In this document: piece by piece, positions 57,945 through 64,000 of the stretch
Numbering within the stretch: position 1 is the stretch's first letter
Layout: every line of letters starts with the position of its first letter
Assembly (NCBI GenBank): GCA_958299035.1
Contig: CATQJL010000326.1
Location: 5,284,232 to 5,348,231, forward strand
Source of the DNA: Cylicocyclus nassatus
Lineage: Eukaryota > Nematoda > Chromadorea > Rhabditida > Strongylidae
Length of the DNA stretch: 64,000 bases
Direction of reading: 5' to 3'
Program-made: the position numbers and the translations under genes
Notes under the pieces: generated by a model
What the model was told of the DNA's origin: nothing
The model's database searches: none
Seen by the model: only the letters and a program-made list of their open reading frames with translations

Positions 57945-60207
57945 TGAGCACGTGATATCGTTCTAACTTCCTTCTCATCTAAAAACACCTGTTTATGATG
58001 AAAGTTGAGCTTACCTTGTTGACTGATACCCATTTAACAAAGATATAATCAGAACTGCGTTTTTCCTCTATCTTGCATGGCTTCATTCCTGAACTGTTCC
58101 TTTCTTTAAGCCCATGTCAAATGAATTCTTGCAGCGTTCCTCCTATTTTCTGCAGGAAAACCAGGGCTCGACACAGCTGGCACCGGGTCAAGCTGGTTAT
58201 CGTATTTAGGGATGAAAGCAAGGGGATATCGTTTTTCCGGGGTGGAGTAGAGCCGCAAGAATGTCGCCGGCATGCTGTCCATCAAACAAACGAAGGCGTT
58301 GCTTTCAGCAAAAACGTAGTAGTATGACACCAAATTTGGCGCGCTGCATGCGCGTTGAGGGACCCGAACTATGGTCCAAAAATTTATAGAAAATTATGTG
58401 AATGAAAGCTGTGCTGAATTTTTTCTGAATTAGCTGGCACCGTGCCAGCTGGGTGCCAGCTGAGCTGGCATCGACACTTGCTCACATAAGTTTTCATACT
58501 TTTTTACATAAAATGTATCTACACTGTAAAAGTTTGCATACAGAGAAGAAACAATTTCACAATGTTTTCTTTTCAGCGTTTTATGGTCATCTGAAAATTA
58601 CTCGTTCTGCTCCGCAGTCGAAATATGGGGTTTTTTTGCTTCTCAAGATGTGATTCAATTACCTAAAAAGCTCAGAAAGCTGTGAAAAGTTGTTCCTTGA
58701 AATCAGCATGCATGAAAACCCTGCTACATACTTTTACATAATCTAAAAATAATGACGGGTCTTCAAAACAGGTCGAAGGGACTTCGCACTAAATTTTTTA
58801 AGTTCATACGGGACTTCGTTTTGAAATTTCACTGGTGCCAGCTCGTGCCGCGCCCTGAGGAAAACTCCCCTGAAACACCAAATACAAGCCTGATATCAGT
58901 TCGAACAAGCATTACTGCATTTTTTTACATCCAATCATAATCAGATAAAGTAAAGCACAACCAGTATGAGCTAACGAGCTCCACAGCTATCCGCTCCGTA
59001 GCCGAAATGTAACTAACAATAAACGGCTCAAACACGCTTGAATGATGTTTCGTGCAAACCCAGCCAAGGATTTAACATTTCCTCCGTTCTGCATCTTCTC
59101 TTTTAGGTTTTCCTGCTCATTTTGACATTTTTGATAATATTTGTAAATTTTTTTGAGATTGCTGAGGCTAATTGCCAGTAAGATGTTGATCGATCGATTG
59201 TCTTCTTTCTATGTAGTTCACTTATTCGCCTCATAAGAGAGGATCCAAATACAAGATTTGCTATTTTTCAGTAGGTGTTGTCAGATAAATTGAAATATGA
59301 TAAAGTTTCTGAAAATCTCCTGTGACTATATCAACTTCCAAGTCTCATTTTCTGCTTTTCCGTCACTGTATTTATTTCAATAGATACGAAAATCAACAAC
59401 AAATAGCAAACCTACCTTTTTCTATTCGTAGGATCAGCATCGCAAATTTTAAATAAATAAGTGACAGGTGAATTTTTGTTGTCAACATCTCTTACATTAG
59501 AATGTTTATTAGGTGTTGCTATTGTAAACATTTGTGGTTTAGTTATTGCTTGAACCTGCAAACAAACAATTACACTAAACAAAAAACATTGTTGTAAAAA
59601 AATCAAACTTTCTAAAATCTTAATCTTCAAACAAAATTTTGCTTTTCGGATTGTTTGCATGAAACGTTGCAAAAACCTCGATTTCTTAAATTTCCCTTCT
59701 AGTTCATCATCTCAAATTACGTTCACGGAAGTGAGATAGTATTGCATTCATTTTGAAGCAGTGCTTTGGCTAAATGCAACATTTTAGGAAACTTCCGATA
59801 ATAAACATTTACACCAGGTGGTCTCCGATATGGTCATTGCTTTTTTATTAAACCCACATTTTGCTCACTTACCCAGCTCCGTTCCCAAGCTATCTTTCAG
59901 ACTTCCAGCTATTGTCCCTTTTTAGCATAAAATTACTAATGACGCTGAAAGTGTAGCCGGACTCGAAGGTCGTTCTCATATCCAAATGAGCCTATTATTC
60001 TCGATGCACAAAGCGATGAGAATAAAATGACGATGAGGCTTCGGCCAATAAAGTCATCTCAGCGATATAGTTCCGCTTGAGTTCTAGCGCAAATATGGTT
60101 CTGCAAAGTTTTAGGCTTTGAACCGATTAGGTACTGAAAAAAAGATGAGGTAGCTAGATTTGTAGCTTAAAGCAAGCTTTCGTAACCATTGATATGTATG
60201 TTAATAG
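57945..60207. other. Non-coding; diverged GC-rich repeat near 58130-58470
   Basis: The 58130-58470 segment carries GCTGGCACCGTGCCAGCTGG and a block (AGGGCTCGACACAGCTGG ... AGCAAGGGGATATCG) that resembles 2715-2800. This marks a dispersed repeat family. No gene supported. Confidence 0.4.
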
Positions 60208-60513
60208 ATGTTCGTTGACTTGCTTCTCGTACTTGAACCCACACTAATTCATTCCAGTCTCATTATTTTCGCTCTCCCTTACTCCTTTAAAAGTGAATCT
60301 GACAAACGGTTACGTTTCCAACTTAAACTTGCAATCTATTCAAGCATTTTTCATCGCAACCTTACCTTTTCAATCCTAGATGATATATCTTGCAGCCAAT
60401 ATGAAAGATCTAGTCGCAGGTTCTATATTTCTGGTTATCGAACTCCTCAAAGAGGAACCCTAACAAATTGTTTCCTGGCCATAAACACTGCAATTCATTT
60501 TGATCTAGAGTAA
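60208..60513 (+). CDS. Weak 101-aa ORF with hydrophobic N-terminus
   Basis: Starts MFVDLLLVLEPTLIHSSLII, leader-like, then a basic region (SQYERSSRRFYISGYRTPQR) and ends at TAA. It may instead be an exon starting after CATTCCAG (about 60258) and ending at the GAGTAAGA donor that overlaps the stop. No homology is recognised. Confidence 0.28.
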   Translation: MFVDLLLVLEPTLIHSSLIIFALPYSFKSESDKRLRFQLKLAIYSSIFHRNLTFSILDDISCSQYERSSRRFYISGYRTPQRGTLTNCFLAINTAIHFDLE

Positions 60514-62420
60514 GAAAATCTAGGCAGTATATTCCCTCTATTTCTCAAGCTTCTTCCAAAACTTGTTTTCTCCACTTGGCAATTCTGGCTATGTGTGATA
60601 GTGCATGTATTATTGAGTCTCTACAGTTTTCAAGATCCTCTTCTAGAATCAGTTGTGCTGCGAACGAATGACCGAATCTATATCTAAGACTATAAAAAAT
60701 GGAATCGTATCGTAAGACTACTTATGCCATCATCGAAGCTTTCGACTTTTGCTTGAGCCGCAAACAGTAATTCGTAAAAATGAACCACTAATTAGTCGGT
60801 TCCAAGAATTGTTGGGGTGCTCCTCCTTCTTGAAACTTAGGTCAAAATTGATTTCAATCCGAGAAAGTTATGAACCCCGTAAATGTGAGTTAATTAACAA
60901 TTAACAATCAACGACTTGATAAGAGCTACAATTTTGCATGAAGTTCGTGCACATTATCAACTTTTTCGCAATGCTCTGAGCAGTTCTAATTCTCACTCGC
61001 CCAGAGGAAACCATTGCGAAATCGCAAGTTTCTTGGGGTTCGAATTTAATTGATTTGGAGGTTGGAATACGCATGTACAATAAAATGACAAATTTGGACT
61101 TTTCACGTCAACTTTGCACACTTCAAATCAAGCATTAGCACCTGCCAATCAATCGATATGAGACTATTAGAATTTGTATCGATCTACATTCTTTCTGTTA
61201 CTTTCTCCCCAGCAAGCTCTGTCTCCTTTTTTTCCAGCTTTTTAGCTTGCATTTGGAGTACAATTAGAGCTGTCCTAGTACATTTGCATTTATAGCCCAT
61301 CGCCAATTCTATATTTATTTTTCGCGCTTTCTCACGTTAGGACAGACAAATAGCAGAAGGATGTTACGAGTGCATAAAAGGTCATTCATTGTTGGTTGTA
61401 TATGAGAAAATATTTGCAACAATAGAACCTCGCAGTGCTTCATTTCATTGTTGTGGAGGGCGGAAAATGCTATGTTAATTTATTTCATTTGAATTTTGTT
61501 CTACCTAATGTAGCAAAAATATTCCTCTATTATTTCGGGTGAAAGAGCATGTTCTCAAAACTCTTTTATTACATTTGCCCTTTTGTAAAATCTGCAGAAT
61601 CGGCTCCAAACGGTCTCTTAGTAACCAAATGGGCGGCCTCTCCCTAATTGTTTGCCTGTTTTAATGAAGGTTTCATCTATCTCGCATAATATAGAAAACT
61701 TTCTGAGTGAGAATACATCAAATAATTGTCAAAATCTCAACCACTTTTTCTCCTAAATTTATTCCTTACCACAAGTTTTTTTTGCTATGTATTTTTTGCG
61801 CGATATTATAAGTCCAATCTCCTGTAACGCTCCATCAATGTTTTCCTTTGCGTCTTTTTATGCATAATTAGCATATGAAGCAAGCACCCGTCTAGAAATT
61901 AGAAACTCTTCGCTTGCAGTTCTTTGTTGAAATTGATCCAAGCAAGAAATTTTTGTTGATATTTGATACAACGTTGCAAGGGAAGCGTTAATGGTCTCGC
62001 TTCCTGCATTCTACATATATTCTAAGAGCTCCTTTATGTCCTATGTTATTGGACAATTTTCTTTCAAAACATACATTCATATCTGAGCAAATGCTGAGGA
62101 ATTTCCTCCTAATGTACTTTTGCAATCTATTGCTGTTGATTGCGCATTAAAGTGCAACGGAAATGATGTAGAATAAGCAAAGCTTCAAAGGGTAAGGATT
62201 ATCTACAATACTGATTAGCTCATAATGCAGCTGCACCTGAATTCATTGCATGTAAGAAGCAAATGCATAAAAGAAAATTTTCAATGGTCCAGTAACTACT
62301 GGACGAAAATGATAAGGCCTCTACGGAACTAATAGTTCGTGCTTTGAGTTCAGAAACACGAGCATATATAAAGTAAATCGTACTACACACTTTGTCTGCA
62401 ATATGAAGATTTTAGAAATT
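60514..62420. other. Non-coding; nothing supported
   Basis: AT-rich with only short, unsupported frames on both strands. Confidence 0.4.
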
Positions 62421-62595
62421 GGAGTATAATTATTACCGCGTACAATACCGCTCACATTTTTTGAAAAATAGAAGCGAATGTATGGAAATGTATGGACATG
62501 TACGGACATGCCCATACATGTATGCGGTAATAATTATACTCCATACATGTCCATACATTCGCGTCTATTTTTCAAAAAATGTGAGCGGTATTGTA
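62421..62595. repeat. Nested foldback of about 175 bp
   Basis: Two interlocking inverted repeats. GGAGTATAATTATTACCGCG pairs with TGCGGTAATAATTATACTCC, and the ACAATACCGCTCACATTTTTTGA / TCAAAAAATGTGAGCGGTATTGT arms pair across it. ATGTATGG/CCATACAT repeats fill the middle. It looks like one foldback inserted into, or rearranged with, another. Confidence 0.75.
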
Positions 62596-64000
62596 GCTTT
62601 ATAACATATAAAAAGGTTCTGCACTGATGTAATTTTTCTGCTAAAAAGGTAAACTCTTTTCGAAATTTTATTGCTTTCTTAAGCTGTAGTAATGAATTTT
62701 TTTTGATGCCAGAACCATCTAGACACCAACAGTTTTCGAATACCAACTTTCAACTCAACTCAAAATCTAGAACTAAGCTAGACAAACCTTCTGGTATTAC
62801 ATATTGAAGTGCCTGTCTAAATACTGTAGCAATACGGCAGGTAACCAACTCAGCCGCAGCCTAGTTCTACCGTAACCAAAAACTGAAAATATTCTGTAAA
62901 TTGACAAAAATAAAGGAACTTAGTAGGAACTAACTTTCTCGCATGGCTGGGAAAAGCTTTTTGTTTTGGAGAAATTTCGCAGCTGCTATGCCTAGAAATT
63001 TCATCCCAGCACATTTTCCTATATTCTATGCGAGAAAATCTCCTCAAATCTGATAGCATTAGAGCAGCTTATGCGTCTCTGCACGGAGATCGTTTTTCTA
63101 CTGTAAAATCTGATAAATGTTGATTCAATTTGAACGGACTTCAGTGCAGATTGCCCCATTCATGGGGCTTATTTCCAAATATGTATAAAAACTTGGAAAA
63201 GTTTTCATAATACAATTCAATCGAGAATGTGCAGATATGCCACGAAAAGGGGTTTAGATTATCTCGTCCTCGCCACATTTGCAATCTTAGTACCTAAGGG
63301 CAATAGTTCCGGAAGTGCATAGTGGATAGTACATAGCTGATGATTCCATTTGTTTGTTTCCTAGTTTCCTAGTATGATTTCCGTTCATGCAAAGATCGAG
63401 AATTCATTTTACCTTGCGTAAATGCTCAAGCTTTTCTCCTAATCCTGTAGTATCAAGGAGTCCTGAATACTGATTTGGCACACAAAAGGATTTTTTTGGA
63501 AATGACCAGTAGATTTTCAAACACTTACTTTCATCTTCAATTTTGGACTTGACTACCAGCTTTTCCCATAGAAAGGAGGATAAGCGATCAATTAAGCCTT
63601 CACGCTTGCACTTATTAGATGCAATTTGTTAAATGAGGCTGTAATACGTTCCTTAACCAAACATATGTGTCCTTTGGAGATTTTGGTGCAGAATTGGGTT
63701 GAATCTTACAATTAGACATTCTTCATAGCTACATAAGTTGCTTCATTTTACTTGTTTCAATTACTGTAGCTACCGGTGCATGGTAAAATCAACTCTACAA
63801 ATTTAAAAAAAAAGATGTTGCTAACCTGTTTACACCCAATTTTTTGAAATAAAGCCACTGAGAAACTCAACCATTTGCTTTCTTTAGGAAAAATTTCCAA
63901 ATTTCATCAGCAGATTCCACCTCGTTCCAGCTTTCCCTCGTTAATCCACGTCAAGCTTAACCAAGCTGATGATTAGCTCTATAACAAAGAAATACATGCC
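62596..64000. other. Non-coding; nothing supported
   Basis: AT-rich; a 69-codon minus-strand frame (63059-62850) has no splice or domain support. Confidence 0.35.

Noticed and set aside
1..64000. CRISPR arrays, bacterial operons, phage or plasmid features
   Set aside because: There are no spaced identical repeats, ribosome binding sites or dense ORFs; all gene evidence is spliced and nematode-like.

Overview
This window reads as AT-rich, intron-rich nuclear DNA of a nematode, most likely a clade V (strongylid or hookworm-like) parasite. The reasons are gene content (a TWK-type two-pore K+ channel and a small FGF ligand closest in build to EGL-17), nematode-style splice sites (short introns of 51-59 nt beside introns of several kb, TTTCAG-type acceptors), unpaired acceptors just upstream of start codons that suit spliced-leader trans-splicing, and a repeat content of RTE and CR1 LINEs plus palindromic MITEs. 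There are no operon-like bacterial genes, rRNA, CRISPR arrays or convincing tRNAs. All gene models below were spliced by eye; where exon phases agree I say so.

Layout. 1-4.9 kb: dispersed inverted repeats and a 1.4 kb TTAA-flanked palindrome. 5.1-8.5 kb, minus strand: a complete 12-exon TWK potassium channel (430 aa) with a palindromic MITE in its last intron. 8.5-22.7 kb: gene-poor, with one 1 kb MITE, a few isolated candidate exons and one frameshifted minus-strand ORF. 22.7-30.7 kb, plus strand: cysteine-rich exons that appear to form one multi-exon gene, with two diverged copies of a C-x-x-C-V-E-A module. Its largest intron holds three MITEs and a candidate minus-strand exon. 31.8-34.1 kb: a Tc1-like element carrying a 5'-truncated CR1 LINE and a foldback element. 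34.6 kb: an unrecognised exon. 35.7-38.9 kb, minus strand: a decayed RTE-type LINE. 39.1-42.3 kb: three pieces of a GC-rich mosaic repeat. 43.7-49.7 kb: several small candidate genes or exons on both strands. 50.8-56.3 kb, plus strand: a complete five-exon FGF gene (218 aa) with transposon and repeat-filled introns. 56.3-64 kb: mostly non-coding, with two weak ORFs and a foldback.

The two firm genes are a membrane K+ leak channel and a secreted growth factor, with no evident functional link to each other. The cysteine-rich gene is the least explained coding locus. I found no clearly new molecular system; the more unusual material is that cysteine-rich gene, the TTAA palindrome, the nested element and the mosaic repeat.
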